From Mesorhizobium sp. B2-7-1 (GTDB lineage: Bacteria; Pseudomonadota; Alphaproteobacteria; Rhizobiales; Rhizobiaceae), in contig NZ_VFUA01000005.1 of NCBI RefSeq assembly GCF_006440735.1, positions 62,001 to 126,000 on the forward strand: 64,000 bases of DNA. Direction: 5' to 3'. Positions 55,055-64,000 of the stretch are shown one piece after another. Both the position numbers and the translations under genes were made by a program. Position 1 is the first letter of the stretch. Each line of letters starts with the position of its first letter. A model generated the notes under the pieces. That model searched no databases, had not been told where the DNA came from, and saw nothing but the letters and a program-made list of their open reading frames with translations.

Positions 55055-55750
55055 TCAGGCGAGCGCGAAATCGACCGCGGCCTCGGCATGGATGCGCGTC
55101 GTGTCGAACACCGGAACGTCGAAATCGCCCTGGCCGATCAGCATGGTGATCTCGGTGCAGCCCATGATGACGCCGTCCACGTGGTCCTCGCGCCGCATCC
55201 GGCCGACTTCCCCGACATAGGCCGCGTGCGATTCGGGTTTGACGATGCCTTGGCAAAGTTCGTCGTAGATCACGCGATGCACCATGTCGCGGCCGGCGTG
55301 GTTCGGCACAAAGGGTTCCAGGCCGTATTTGTCGGCGAGACGACCCTTGTAGAAATCCTGTTCCATGGTGAAGCGGGTCGCCAGCAGCGCCGGCCGCTTC
55401 ACGCCCGCATCGACGACAGCGCGCCCAGTGGCGTCGGCGATATGGATGAGGGGGACCGATATGGCAGCCTGCACATCGTCGGCCAACTTGTGCATGGTGT
55501 TGGTGCAGATCACCAGGCCTTCGGCTCCACCCGCCTCCAACCTGCGCGCGGCTTCCACGAGAAGGACGCCGGCGCCCTCCCAGTCGCCCGCATGCTGCCG
55601 TTCGGCGATCTCGGCGAAATCGAACGACCAAAGGAGGAGCTTGGCCGAATGCAGCCCGCCCAGCCGCTCGCGCACGATCTCGTTGAGCAGGCGGTAATAG
55701 ATCGCCGTCGATTCCCAGCTCATGCCGCCGATCAGGCCGAGGGTTTTCAT
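55055..55750 (-). CDS. Aspartate/glutamate racemase family protein
   Basis: A 231-residue PLP-independent racemase homologue with two-cysteine chemistry: Cys in LVICTNTMHKLADDV (about residue 82) and Cys in GVIMGCTEITMLI (about 192). MKTLGLIGGMSWESTAIYYRLLNEIV is the typical start. It is close to E. coli YgeA, an amino acid racemase of broad range, so free D-amino acid formation is likely. The ATG at 55748-55750 is used. It is divergent from the Phd/PIN module. Confidence 0.88.
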   Translation of the reverse strand: MKTLGLIGGMSWESTAIYYRLLNEIVRERLGGLHSAKLLLWSFDFAEIAERQHAGDWEGAGVLLVEAARRLEAGGAEGLVICTNTMHKLADDVQAAISVPLIHIADATGRAVVDAGVKRPALLATRFTMEQDFYKGRLADKYGLEPFVPNHAGRDMVHRVIYDELCQGIVKPESHAAYVGEVGRMRREDHVDGVIMGCTEITMLIGQGDFDVPVFDTTRIHAEAAVDFALA

Positions 55751-55815
55751 GAGGACTTGTCCCTTTCCGATGCAATCTCTATATTGTGACCACATGAGAC
55801 TACATGGAGGTCATC

Positions 55816-56061
55816 ATGAAAACCGTCCAGCTTCGAGAGGCCAAGGCAGGGCTCTCGGCACTCGTCGAGGCCGCGGCAAACGGTGAGCCTACTACCATCA
55901 CCAGGCATGGCAAAGCGATTGCCATGGTTGTTCCGATTGATGAGGGGCGAAAGCTTTATCCGCAAGGCAGCCAAAAAGCCTTTGTCGACTTCCTGCTTCA
56001 GTATCCTGGCGGTATCGAATTTGAGCGCAACGAATCGCCGTCACGGGACGTCGAATTTTGA
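55816..56061 (+). CDS. Type II toxin-antitoxin antitoxin, Phd/YefM family
   Basis: An 81-residue antitoxin: MKTVQLREAKAGLSALVEAAANGEPTTITRHGKAIAMVVPIDEG is the DNA-binding Phd fold, and the tail folds onto the toxin. GGAGGTCATC lies just upstream of ATG 55816. Its TGA overlaps the TTG start of the PIN toxin (TTGA). It should neutralise the toxin and repress its own operon. Confidence 0.9.
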   Translation: MKTVQLREAKAGLSALVEAAANGEPTTITRHGKAIAMVVPIDEGRKLYPQGSQKAFVDFLLQYPGGIEFERNESPSRDVEF

Positions 56062-56513
56062 GCGGCTATTTACTCGACACGTCGTTCCTATCGGCTTTTG
56101 CGCCCGGCCGTCCTCCGCTTCCCTCACACCTGCTGACGTGGGTCAATGAACAGCGGGAACGCGGCTCCTGGCACATGTCATCCATCGTCGTCTTAGAGCT
56201 GGAAAAAGGCATCGCGAAACTGAGACGATCGGGTGCAAGTTCGAAGGCGGCGCGTATCGGGGACTGGTTCGAACGGCTGCTTACGGAATTCGACCAGCGC
56301 ATTCTGCCAGTGGACGTCGCAATCGCCAGAGACGCCGGGAAACTGGAAGATGCCGCAATCGCCAAAGGCTTCAATCCTGGCTTGGCGGACGTCGTGATCG
56401 CCTCGACTGCCCGTTTGAACGGCATGTCCGTCTTAACAGCCAATGTCCGACATTTTGCGGTTCTCGATGTACCTCACCTGAACCCCTTCACCGAGAGTGA
56501 TCTGAGGGAGTAA
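56058..56513 (+). CDS. vapC: Type II toxin-antitoxin toxin, PIN domain (VapC-like)
   Basis: A 151-residue PIN-domain ribonuclease. Acidic active-site residues are visible in YLLDTSFLSAF (Asp7), VLELEKGIAKL, DVAIARDAGKLEDAA and GLADVVIASTARL, followed by LTANVRHFAVL. VapC toxins usually cut tRNA or rRNA. Start is TTG at 56058-56060, overlapping the antitoxin stop by 4 bases. Confidence 0.9.
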   Translation: MSGYLLDTSFLSAFAPGRPPLPSHLLTWVNEQRERGSWHMSSIVVLELEKGIAKLRRSGASSKAARIGDWFERLLTEFDQRILPVDVAIARDAGKLEDAAIAKGFNPGLADVVIASTARLNGMSVLTANVRHFAVLDVPHLNPFTESDLRE

Positions 56514-56523
56514 TTCCGCAAAC

Positions 56524-58707
56524 TCACAGAAAACTCTGCGGGTCGATGTCGACCTGCACCCGCACCGAGCCGCGCAGCTTCGGCCCCTCGGCCACCATGG
56601 CGCGGATGAAACCTTGGATGTCGGCGCGCCGCTCGCCCTGGATCAGAAGGCGGAAGCGGTGGCGGCCGCCGAGCAGCGACAGCGGCGCCTCGGCCGGGCC
56701 GAGCACGAAGAGATCGGAAGCCTGCGGCGCCGCGCGGCGCAAGCCCCGCGCATGGCTCTCCGCCTCGCCCCGCGTCGCGGCGCTGACGATGATGCCGGCG
56801 AGCCGGCCGAAAGGCGGCAGCGCCGCGCGTTCGCGCTCCGTGATCTCGCGCTCGTAAAAGGCTTCCGAATCGCCGGAGACGATGGCCCGCATCACCGGAT
56901 GATCCGGCTGGTAGGTCTGCAGGAGGCCGAGACTCTTCTTGCCGGTGCGGCCGGCGCGGCCCGTCACCTGGCTGAGCAGCTGGAAAGTGCGCTCGGCGGC
57001 GCGCGGATCGCCATTGGCCAATCCGAGATCCGCGTCGACCACGCCGACCAGCGTCATGCCTGGAAAATTATGGCCCTTGGCGACGAGCTGCGTGCCGATG
57101 ACGATGTCGGCCTCGCCATTGGCGACGGCCTCGAGCTCAAGCCGCAGCCGGCGCACGCCGCCCAGAAGATCGGACGACAGCACGATGGTGCGGGCATCGG
57201 GAAAATGCCCGACCACCTCCTCGGCGATTCGCTCGACGCCCGGGCCGCATGCCACGAGGTGATCCAGCGTGCCGCATTCCGGGCAGGCCTCCGGCCGCCG
57301 CTCATTGTGGCCGCAATGGTGGCAGACGAGCTGGCCACGAAACCGGTGCTCGACCAGCCAGGCCGAGCACACCGGGCAGCCGAAGCGGTGGCCGCAGACG
57401 CGGCACAGCGTCAGCGGCGCGTAACCGCGCCGGTTGAGGAAAAGCAGCGACTGTTCTTTTCTCTCCAGCGTGCGCTGCATCTGCTCCAAAAGCAGAGGCG
57501 ACAGGAAGCCGCCGCGCGCCGGCGGCGAGCGCCGCATGTCGATCGACTTCAGGTCAGGCAGTGCGGCTTCCGCGAAACGCGACGACAGCACGGCCCGGTC
57601 GTAGCGGCCCTGGCTGGCGTTGACCCGGCTTTCCACCGACGGCGTCGCCGAGGCGAGCACGACCGGGAAGCCGCCGATATGGCCGCGCACCACCGCCATG
57701 TCGCGCGCGTTATAGAAGACGCGATCCTCCTGCTTGTAGGCCGGGTCGTGCTCCTCGTCGACGACGATCAGGCCGAGTTCCTTGAACGGCAGGAACAGCG
57801 CCGAGCGCGCGCCGGCGACGACGCGCACGCCGCCTTCGGCGACCTGCCGCCAGACGCGCTCGCGCATCCTTGGCGGCAGGTCGGAATGCCACTCCGCCGG
57901 CTTGGCGCCGAACCGGTCCTGGAAGCGTTCGAGGAAGGCATGGGTGAGCGCGATCTCCGGCAACAGGATCAGCACCTGCCCGCCCTTGTCGAGCGCGGCC
58001 GCCACAGCTTCGAAATAGACTTCCGTCTTGCCCGAACCCGTGACGCCGTCGAGCAGCGTGACGTTGAAGGCATCGGCCGCGATTGCCGCGCGCAGCTTCT
58101 CGGCCGCCGCTTTCTGATCCGGCATCAATTCAGGAACGGCGTGACCGGGATCGGGCGCTGCCACCACCGGCCGTGGCGGGATCATCACCGTCTCGAACAC
58201 GCCCTGTGCCCGCAAGCCGTCGATCACGGTCGAGGACACGCCCGCCGCATGCGCCAGTCCCGAGCGCGTCCAGGCCAGCCCGCCTTCAGCCGTCTCCAGC
58301 ACGCGGCGCCGCGCATCCGTCAACCGGTCCGGCTCGGCCAGCGTGCGCTGCAGCCCTTCGATCCACGGCTCCGGATCGAAAGCCTCCGGCGCCCTGAGCA
58401 GCATGCGCGCCACCATGCCGGGAGCCGACAGCGTGTATTGCGCGATCCAGTCGACGAAGCGGCGCATCGCCTTGTCGATCGGCGGGCAGTCGAACACCTC
58501 CTCGATCGGCCGCAATTTCCGGGCATCGACCGTCTCGACCACACCGTCCCAGACGATGCCCGCGACCTGGCGCGGCCCGAGCGGCACGCGCACGATCGAG
58601 CCCGGCACCACGCGCATGCCCGGCGGCACGGCGTAGGTGTAGGGCCGTTCGGCCGGCATCGGCACCAGCACCGGCGCGGCTGCGACAAAGGGCGAATCTT
58701 CCATCAT
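56524..58707 (-). CDS. priA: Primosomal protein N' (replication restart helicase)
   Basis: DEAH-type helicase restarting stalled replication forks, 727 residues. It has an N-terminal DNA-binding domain (VLVPMPAERPYTYAVP), Walker A LLDGVTGSGKTEVYFEAV, DEEHDPAYKQED, a zinc-binding region with paired Cys (CRVCGHRFGCPVCSAW, CHHCGHNERRPEACPECG), and the helicase C motifs QLLSQVTGRAGR. Full family length. It is convergent with the PIN toxin and divergent from tal. Confidence 0.97.
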   Translation of the reverse strand: MMEDSPFVAAAPVLVPMPAERPYTYAVPPGMRVVPGSIVRVPLGPRQVAGIVWDGVVETVDARKLRPIEEVFDCPPIDKAMRRFVDWIAQYTLSAPGMVARMLLRAPEAFDPEPWIEGLQRTLAEPDRLTDARRRVLETAEGGLAWTRSGLAHAAGVSSTVIDGLRAQGVFETVMIPPRPVVAAPDPGHAVPELMPDQKAAAEKLRAAIAADAFNVTLLDGVTGSGKTEVYFEAVAAALDKGGQVLILLPEIALTHAFLERFQDRFGAKPAEWHSDLPPRMRERVWRQVAEGGVRVVAGARSALFLPFKELGLIVVDEEHDPAYKQEDRVFYNARDMAVVRGHIGGFPVVLASATPSVESRVNASQGRYDRAVLSSRFAEAALPDLKSIDMRRSPPARGGFLSPLLLEQMQRTLERKEQSLLFLNRRGYAPLTLCRVCGHRFGCPVCSAWLVEHRFRGQLVCHHCGHNERRPEACPECGTLDHLVACGPGVERIAEEVVGHFPDARTIVLSSDLLGGVRRLRLELEAVANGEADIVIGTQLVAKGHNFPGMTLVGVVDADLGLANGDPRAAERTFQLLSQVTGRAGRTGKKSLGLLQTYQPDHPVMRAIVSGDSEAFYEREITERERAALPPFGRLAGIIVSAATRGEAESHARGLRRAAPQASDLFVLGPAEAPLSLLGGRHRFRLLIQGERRADIQGFIRAMVAEGPKLRGSVRVQVDIDPQSFL

Positions 58708-58798
58708 CAGGCGTGACCTTGCCCCGACTTTGCTCTAGATCAAAGAGTGACCCTCTTATGTGCCTGGCGGGCGCCAGGCGATCCCCAAGGAGACAGCC

Positions 58799-59455
58799 AT
58801 GAAGTTTTTTGTCGACACCGCTGACATCAAGGAAATTAAGGAGCTGCACGATCTGGGGCTGGTCGACGGCGTCACCACCAACCCGTCTCTGATCCTGAAA
58901 TCGGGCGGCAAGATCGCCGAAGTCACCAAGCAGATCTGCGACATCGTCGAGGGCCCGGTCTCGGCCGAGGTCGTGGCGACCGAATACAAGGACATGATGG
59001 CCGAGGCCAAGATCCTGGCCAAGATCGCGCCGAATGTCGCCATCAAGGTGCCGCTGACTTTGGACGGCCTGAAGGCCTGCAAGACCATCCGCACCGAGAT
59101 GAACCGCATGGTCAATGTGACGCTCTGCTTCTCGGCCAACCAGGCGCTGCTGGCCGCCAAGGCCGGCGCCTCCTTCATCTCGCCCTTCGTCGGCCGCATC
59201 GACGACACCGGCTCGGACGGCATGGAGCTGATCTCGGAAATCCGCACCATCTACGACAATTACGATTTCAAGACCGAGATCCTGACCGCCTCGGTGCGCA
59301 CGGTGAACCATGTCAAGCAGGCCGCGCTGATCGGCGCCGATATCATCACCGCGCCGCCGGCGACGCTGAAGGCGCTGGTCAGTCACCCGCTGACCGACAA
59401 GGGCTTGGCGCAGTTCCTCGCCGACTGGGCCAAGACCGGCCAGAAGATCGGCTGA
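58799..59455 (+). CDS. tal: Transaldolase (small, FSA/TalC-like)
   Basis: Pentose phosphate enzyme of 218 residues in the small transaldolase/fructose-6-phosphate aldolase group. [16 protein letters not shown] and [13 protein letters not shown] open the barrel; the Schiff-base lysine is in VAIKVPLT. In SAEVVAT the position that is Gln in E. coli fructose-6-phosphate aldolase is Glu, and [10 protein letters not shown] has Phe where that aldolase has Tyr; both favour transaldolase activity. ATG at 58799 follows CAAGGAGAC. A strong terminator follows. Confidence 0.93.
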   Translation: MKFFVDTADIKEIKELHDLGLVDGVTTNPSLILKSGGKIAEVTKQICDIVEGPVSAEVVATEYKDMMAEAKILAKIAPNVAIKVPLTLDGLKACKTIRTEMNRMVNVTLCFSANQALLAAKAGASFISPFVGRIDDTGSDGMELISEIRTIYDNYDFKTEILTASVRTVNHVKQAALIGADIITAPPATLKALVSHPLTDKGLAQFLADWAKTGQKIG

Positions 59456-59477
59456 GGTCGGCATCTTGTCAGAACAG

Positions 59478-59504
59478 AAAAAAGGCCGGGTGACCGGCCT
59501 TTTT
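59478..59504 (+). terminator. Rho-independent terminator after tal
   Basis: AAAAAGGCCGG, loop GTGA, CCGGCCTTTTTG forms a stem of about 10 bp with a T-run, 23 bases after the tal stop. It is symmetric in A/T and might also act on leftward transcripts. Confidence 0.92.
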
Positions 59505-59520
59505 GTTTCAAACGGTGCGC

Positions 59521-59664
59521 GAAGGTGTGCCGAGATTCAGGTCACGCCGAGCCGAGAATGGTGGTTTCCGAGAACCGGAGCGGAGCGTACTGAAGTACGT
59601 GAGCACCGGAAGCGGAGGAAACCTCCGTTCGCAGGCCGGCCTCACCTGAATAACGGCACAGCTC
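59521..59664. repeat. 144-bp palindromic repeat, family A copy 2, between convergent genes
   Basis: Same arms as the copy at 14493-14636 (GAAGGTGTGCCGAGATTCAG left, CACCTGAATAACGGCACAGC right) and the same core (GGAGCGGAGCGTACTGAAGT, GTGAGCACCGGAAGCG). It follows the tal terminator and reaches the first two bases of the lptE stop triplet. Copy 1 is placed in the same way at a convergent boundary. Confidence 0.9.
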
Positions 59665-60244
59665 AGGCTTTTTTGCCGTGCTTGGCAAGATCCTGCGCGA
59701 TGGAAAGCCGCAGCAGGTCGGCCAGTTCCCGGGCGGCGCGGTTCTCGGCGTCGATCTGCGCGCGATAGGCCGCGAATTCCTGGCGCGGCCGGTCGAAGGA
59801 CGACGGGATCGAGCGCCTGCCGACGGCAATCACCGTGTTGGTCGCGGTGTCCCTGAGCACGTAATTGGCGGTGAGCGTGACCGTGCCGGCGGTCGGCTCG
59901 TCTTCCTGGGTCTGCACCTGCACGATGGCCGCCGATTCGACGAGTTCGCTGATGCCGAGATCGAGCGTATAGGCCGGCGAGGCTGGCTCGCCCGAACCTT
60001 GCCCGAAAGCGAAGATCAAATTGTTGCGCACCTGCTGCGCGTAACGGGTGTTGACCGGCTTGATCGAGATCGAGCCCAGCTCGGCGGATGCGCTGAGCGT
60101 CGATCCGGGCGACAGCGGCTGGTTGGAATAGAGCGGCCTGACCGTGCAGGCCGAGACCAGCGCCAGCGCGGCGGCCATGCCGCAGACCGCCAAGCGGCCG
60201 CGCAGGCGGACCGCTTCTGACTTCACCGGATCAGGCAACGACAT
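59663..60244 (-). CDS. lptE: LPS assembly lipoprotein LptE
   Basis: Outer-membrane lipoprotein that forms the plug of the LptD translocon for lipopolysaccharide. The 193-residue protein has a signal peptide with lipobox ALVSAC, RPLYSN just after the cysteine, and the LptE fold [23 protein letters not shown]. The gene overlaps the 3' end of leuS by 14 bases, the usual rhizobial arrangement. Its stop lies in a family A repeat. Confidence 0.9.
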   Translation of the reverse strand: MSLPDPVKSEAVRLRGRLAVCGMAAALALVSACTVRPLYSNQPLSPGSTLSASAELGSISIKPVNTRYAQQVRNNLIFAFGQGSGEPASPAYTLDLGISELVESAAIVQVQTQEDEPTAGTVTLTANYVLRDTATNTVIAVGRRSIPSSFDRPRQEFAAYRAQIDAENRAARELADLLRLSIAQDLAKHGKKA

Positions 60245-62858
60245 TGACGATCCTCTGCGGGACGATGATCACCTTGCGCGGAGCCTTACCTTCCAGTGCT
60301 TTTTGCACGAAGTCGAGGGCCAGCACCGCTTTTTCGACGGCACCTTGATCCGCGTCGCGGGCAATTGTCAAATCCCCGCGCTTCTTGCCGTTGACCTGCA
60401 CCGGCAGCACGATCTCGTTGTCGACGACCAAAGCTGGATCGTAGACCGGCCACGGCCGTTCGGCGACCATCTCGGCGCCGCCCAGCGCCTGCCAGCATTC
60501 CTCCGCCAGATGCGGCATCACCGGCGCGACGATATGCACCAGGATCTCCACCGCCTCGCGGCAGGCGCCCTTCAGCGCGGCGTCGGCCTTGCCTTCGGCG
60601 ACGTCGTTGAGCGGCGTCGTCAGCACATTGGCGAGCTCATAGATGCGGGCGATGGCGCGGTTGAAGCCGAGCTTCTCGATGTCCTCGCCGACCGCCTTCA
60701 GGATCTTGTGCGCAGCCTTGGAAACAGCGCCCGCCTCGCCATCCTTTGCCGCCGCCGGCTTGACGCCGGCAAGCTCATCGGCCGCGATCTGCACCAGGCG
60801 CCAGACGCGCTGCACGAAGCGGTGCGCGCCGGCCGCGCCGTCGTCGGTCCATTCGACGTCGCGCTCCGGCGGCGAGTCCGACAGCATGAACCAGCGCGCC
60901 GTGTCGGCGCCGTAGCCGTCGGTGATCTCTTCCGGGCTCACCGTGTTCTTCTTCGACTTCGACATCTTCTCGAGGGTGCCGACCGTCGCCTCTTCGCCGG
61001 TGGCGATCTCGACGGCGCGGCGCTTGCCGCCGGCGTCCTCGATCCTGACCTCGCTCGGCGACAGCCAGCGTCCGTTGTTGGATGGGCCGCCGACACGGTA
61101 GGTCTCGTGCACCACCATGCCTTGCGTGAACAGGCCCTTGAACGGCTCGGCGAGGTTCAGATGCCCGGTCTCGCGCATGGCACGGGTGAAGAAGCGCGAA
61201 TAGAGCAGGTGCAGGATCGCATGCTCGATGCCGCCGATATACTGGTCGACCGCCAGCCATTCGTCGGCCGCCCTCGGCTCGGTCGGCTCGTTGGCCCAGG
61301 GCGCGGTGAAGCGCGCGAAATACCAGGACGAATCGACGAAGGTGTCCATCGTGTCGGTCTCGCGCCGCGCATCGCGGCCGCATTGCGGGCACTTCACATG
61401 CCGCCAGGTTGGATGACGGTCGAGCGGATTGCCCGGACGATCGAACTCGATGTCGTCGGGCAGCTTCACCGGCAGGTCCGCCTTCGGCACCGGCACGACG
61501 CCGCAGGCCTCGCAGTGGATCATCGGGATCGGGCAGCCCCAATAGCGCTGGCGCGAAATGCCCCAGTCGCGCAGGCGGAAATTCACCTTGCGCTCCGCCA
61601 TCGGCCGGCCGCCGATCGTTTTTTCTTCCAGCAGCTTCGCGACTTCGTTGAAAGCCTTCTCGGGTTTCATGCCGTCGAGGAAGCGCGAATTGATCATCAC
61701 GCCGTCATCGACATAGGCCTCCTCGATGACCTGGAAGGACTTGGCATCGGCGTCTTCCGGCATCACCACCGGGATCACCGGCAGGCCATATTTGTTGGCG
61801 AAGTCGAGGTCGCGCTGGTCGCCGGACGGACAGCCGAAAATGGCGCCGGTGCCGTATTCCATCAGCACGAAATTGGCGACATAGACCGGCAGCGTCCAGC
61901 TCTCGTCGAACGGATGGACGACGCGGATGCCGGTGTCGAAGCCCTTCTTTTCGGCCGTCTCCAGCGCCGCCACCGAGGTGCCCATGTGGCGGACCTCCTC
62001 GATGAACTTGGCCAGCTCGACATTGTTTTCGGCGGCCTTTCTCGCCAGCGGATGGTCGGCGGCGACCGCCATGAAGGAGGCGCCGAAGATGGTGTCGGGC
62101 CGGGTCGTGTAGACTTCCAGCTCATGCGTGTCGCCAACCGGTGCCGCCAGCGGCCAGCGGATCAGCAGCCCTTCCGAGCGGCCGATCCAGTTGTGCTGCA
62201 TCAGCTTGACCTTTTCCGGCCATTCGTCGAGCCGGTTGAGCGAGTCCAAGAGGTCCTGCGCGAAATCGGTGATCTTGAAGAACCACTGCGTCAGCTCGCG
62301 CTGCTCGACCAGGGCGCCCGAGCGCCAGCCGCGGCCGTCGATGACCTGCTCGTTGGCGAGCACCGTCATGTCCTCCGGGTCCCAGTTGACCTTGGAGGAT
62401 TTGCGCGTCACCAGCCCCTTCTCGACAAAGTCGAGGAACAGCATCTGCTGGCGGTGGTAGTAGTCGACGTCGCAGGTCGCGAACTCGCGCGCCCAGTCGA
62501 GCGACAGGCCCATCATCTTGAGCTGCTCGCGCATCACCGCGATGTTTTCGTAGGTCCAGTCCTTGGGGTGGACCTTGTTTTGCATAGCGGCGTTTTCGGC
62601 CGGCATGCCGAACGCGTCCCAGCCCATCGGATGCAGCACGTTGAAGCCCTTGGCGCGCTTGTAGCGCGCCACCACGTCGCCCATCGTGTAGTTGCGGGTG
62701 TGGCCGATATGGATCTTGCCCGACGGATAGGGGAACATCTCGAGCACGTAGTATTTCGGCTTCGGGTCGTCGTTCCTGGCCTCGAACAGCTTCTTGTCGG
62801 CCCAGGCCTTCTGCCATTTGGGCTCTGCGGTGCGCGGATTGTAACGTTCGGTTGCCAT
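60231..62858 (-). CDS. leuS: Leucyl-tRNA synthetase
   Basis: Class I aminoacyl-tRNA synthetase of 875 residues. [28 protein letters not shown] holds the HIGH motif, [14 protein letters not shown] follows, an editing domain lies at about 220-430 ([16 protein letters not shown]), and [10 protein letters not shown] is the KMSKS loop. The ATG at 62856-62858 is the family start; an upstream start adds 27 non-conserved residues. It overlaps lptE downstream. Confidence 0.98.
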   Translation of the reverse strand: MATERYNPRTAEPKWQKAWADKKLFEARNDDPKPKYYVLEMFPYPSGKIHIGHTRNYTMGDVVARYKRAKGFNVLHPMGWDAFGMPAENAAMQNKVHPKDWTYENIAVMREQLKMMGLSLDWAREFATCDVDYYHRQQMLFLDFVEKGLVTRKSSKVNWDPEDMTVLANEQVIDGRGWRSGALVEQRELTQWFFKITDFAQDLLDSLNRLDEWPEKVKLMQHNWIGRSEGLLIRWPLAAPVGDTHELEVYTTRPDTIFGASFMAVAADHPLARKAAENNVELAKFIEEVRHMGTSVAALETAEKKGFDTGIRVVHPFDESWTLPVYVANFVLMEYGTGAIFGCPSGDQRDLDFANKYGLPVIPVVMPEDADAKSFQVIEEAYVDDGVMINSRFLDGMKPEKAFNEVAKLLEEKTIGGRPMAERKVNFRLRDWGISRQRYWGCPIPMIHCEACGVVPVPKADLPVKLPDDIEFDRPGNPLDRHPTWRHVKCPQCGRDARRETDTMDTFVDSSWYFARFTAPWANEPTEPRAADEWLAVDQYIGGIEHAILHLLYSRFFTRAMRETGHLNLAEPFKGLFTQGMVVHETYRVGGPSNNGRWLSPSEVRIEDAGGKRRAVEIATGEEATVGTLEKMSKSKKNTVSPEEITDGYGADTARWFMLSDSPPERDVEWTDDGAAGAHRFVQRVWRLVQIAADELAGVKPAAAKDGEAGAVSKAAHKILKAVGEDIEKLGFNRAIARIYELANVLTTPLNDVAEGKADAALKGACREAVEILVHIVAPVMPHLAEECWQALGGAEMVAERPWPVYDPALVVDNEIVLPVQVNGKKRGDLTIARDADQGAVEKAVLALDFVQKALEGKAPRKVIIVPQRIVNVVA

Positions 62859-63005
62859 CGGATGTTTTTCACTTAAAAGCAGGCACGAGGCGCCGGACAA
62901 TGGCCGGCGGCCGGGAAGTGTCGTCGCGGTGTTCACCATGGATTGCCGGACCCGTCAACTGCGGCGAGCCGGCGTCGGCGTTAAAACTATAGGCAGGATA
63001 GTGGC

Positions 63006-63668
63006 ATGACGAGCGCCGTAGAGCAGCTTCACGCGGTCAAGGCGAAGATCGCGAGCGCCGAACGCGAGGCGAAGCGCGAGCCCGGCGCCGTCACGCTTGT
63101 GGCGGTGTCGAAGACCTTCGCGGCCGAGGACATCCGCCCGGTCATCGAGGCCGGCCAGCGCGTCTTCGGCGAGAACCGCGTGCAGGAAGCGCAGGGCAAA
63201 TGGCCGGCGCTGAGAGAGGCGTTTCCCGACCTTGAGCTGCATCTGATCGGCCCGCTGCAATCCAACAAAGCCAAGGAAGCGGTGGCACTTTTCGATGTCA
63301 TCGAGACCGTCGACCGCGAGAAGATCGCCGCCGAGCTGGCCAAGGAAATCGGCAAGCAGGATCGGGCGCCAAAACTCTATGTCCAGGTCAACACCGGCTC
63401 CGAGCCGCAAAAGGCCGGCATCGAGCCGCGCGAGGCGGTCGCCTTCGTCAAACGCTGCCGCGAGGTGCACGGCCTCGCCATCGAAGGCCTGATGTGCATC
63501 CCGCCGGCCGACGAGAATCCCGGCCCGCATTTCGCGCTTCTGGACAAGCTCGCCCGCGAGGCCGGCGTCGCAAAGCTCTCGATGGGCATGTCCGGCGACT
63601 ACGAAACGGCCGTCGCCTTCGGCGCGACCGGCGTCAGGGTCGGCTCGGCGATCTTCGGCAGCCGGTGA
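63006..63668 (+). CDS. yggS: YggS family pyridoxal phosphate homeostasis protein
   Basis: PLP-binding protein of 220 residues (PLPBP/YggS), fold type III like alanine racemase N-terminal domain. The PLP lysine is in VTLVAVSKTF (about residue 38). Other conserved segments are RVFGENRVQEA, LHLIGPLQSNKAKEA, KLYVQVNTGSEPQKAGI and LSMGMSGDYETAVAFGATGVRVGSAIFG. It keeps cellular PLP pools in balance and has no known reaction. It is divergent from leuS across about 147 bases. Confidence 0.96.
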   Translation: MTSAVEQLHAVKAKIASAEREAKREPGAVTLVAVSKTFAAEDIRPVIEAGQRVFGENRVQEAQGKWPALREAFPDLELHLIGPLQSNKAKEAVALFDVIETVDREKIAAELAKEIGKQDRAPKLYVQVNTGSEPQKAGIEPREAVAFVKRCREVHGLAIEGLMCIPPADENPGPHFALLDKLAREAGVAKLSMGMSGDYETAVAFGATGVRVGSAIFGSR

Positions 63669-63750
63669 GGTTAAACCGCGATCCAAGCACCTCGTAGCTA
63701 ATCCGTCTCGCCAGGTATATATCTAGCCAAGCTAGCTAGGTAGTTTTCCA

Positions 63751-63996
63751 ATGAACTGGCATTTGCAGGACGCAAAAAACAATCTTTCGAAATTGGTTCA
63801 ACAGGCCCGCGAAAAAGGGCCCCAGACGATCACATTACGTGGCAAGCCCGCTGCTGTTGTTCTGGCCGCGGAAGAATACGAAAGGTTGGTTGGATCCAAA
63901 CCTTCGTTGGTGGAATATCTTCTCTCTGGCCCTGAATGGGACGACGAATTTGCCGAGGAAGTCAACCGCCGCTCCAAAGGGCCTGGCAGACGTTGA
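63751..63996 (+). CDS. Type II toxin-antitoxin antitoxin, Phd/YefM family, second module
   Basis: An 81-residue antitoxin: MNWHLQDAKNNLSKLVQQAREKGPQTITLRGKPAAVVLAAEEYERL is the Phd fold, with a charged C-terminal tail for toxin binding. The gene ends 4 bases before the window end. A TTG overlapping its TGA (TTGA, 63993-63996) probably starts the toxin gene, which lies outside. The upstream region has ATATATCTAGCCAAGCTAGCTAGG-like short palindromes that could be its operator. Confidence 0.88.
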   Translation: MNWHLQDAKNNLSKLVQQAREKGPQTITLRGKPAAVVLAAEEYERLVGSKPSLVEYLLSGPEWDDEFAEEVNRRSKGPGRR

Positions 63997-64000
63997 CCTT

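Noticed and set aside
56614..58716. 700-codon open frame opposite priA
   Set aside because: Same shadow effect; no domains, and priA is intact.
60144..62876. 910-codon open frame opposite leuS
   Set aside because: Antisense shadow produced by high GC and third-position bias; composition is rich in R, H, D and G with no family features, while leuS is complete on the other strand.

Overview
The window is about 63% GC, and gene families, gene order and dispersed repeats all point to a chromosome of the Rhizobiales, most like Mesorhizobium. Indicators are: ATP synthase F1 genes in the order atpH-A-G-D-C without F0 genes; the block obgE-proB-proA-nadD / rsfS-rlmH-envC-ctpA-deacetylase-rppH; an L21 with a long C-terminal tail; and several families of palindromic intergenic repeats typical of rhizobia. 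I see no integrase, transposase, phage gene or CRISPR array.

Region by region. 1-5.2 kb: the end of a branched-chain amino acid permease gene, then a hydroxyproline catabolic cluster (epimerase, FAD dehydrogenase, deaminase) with a divergent GntR regulator and two ATATATCA operators. 5.2-7.7 kb: an HxlR regulator divergent from a SnoaL/SDR gene pair, flanked by two paralogous small secreted proteins. 8-10.7 kb: methylmalonate-semialdehyde dehydrogenase and a divergent LysR regulator. 11.1-14.5 kb: a secreted protein, then an overlapping pair encoding a phospholipase A2-like and a phospholipase D-like envelope protein. 14.6-18.3 kb: dadA, two Rnk/GreA-type genes and alr. 18.4-31.4 kb: RNA 5'-end and cell-envelope genes (rppH, deacetylase, ctpA, envC), rlmH, rsfS, a mscS/ridA/MFS trio, then nadD, proA, proB and obgE. 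31.7-34.9 kb: a nuclease/phosphatase, a GNAT acetyltransferase, rpmA, rplU and tRNA-Ser(CGA). 35-43.2 kb: an accessory stretch with a secreted protein, a coiled-coil protein divergent from a DUF1186/SEC-C protein, recQ, a beta-propeller/sulfotransferase fusion, a LysE exporter and a second sulfotransferase. 43.3-48 kb: a candidate small RNA and hexuronate genes (cupin, kduD-like, uxaC, uxuB), then lepB. 49-54.3 kb: the F1 ATP synthase operon. 54.5-64 kb: a membrane protein, an Asp/Glu racemase, a Phd/PIN toxin-antitoxin pair, priA, transaldolase, lptE, leuS, the PLP-homeostasis gene, and the antitoxin of a second module cut by the window end.

The most notable non-coding feature is how repeats meet genes. 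A 144-bp palindrome occurs twice, each time between convergent genes and ending at a stop codon. A second family supplies the TAG stop codons of proB and the cupin gene. A third mosaic repeat forms the N-terminus of the hydroxyproline dehydrogenase gene. Others press against the starts of nadD and atpC, which lack a visible Shine-Dalgarno sequence. The least explained protein systems are the phospholipase A2/D pair, the propeller-sulfotransferase fusion with its paralogue, and the coiled-coil/SEC-C divergent pair.
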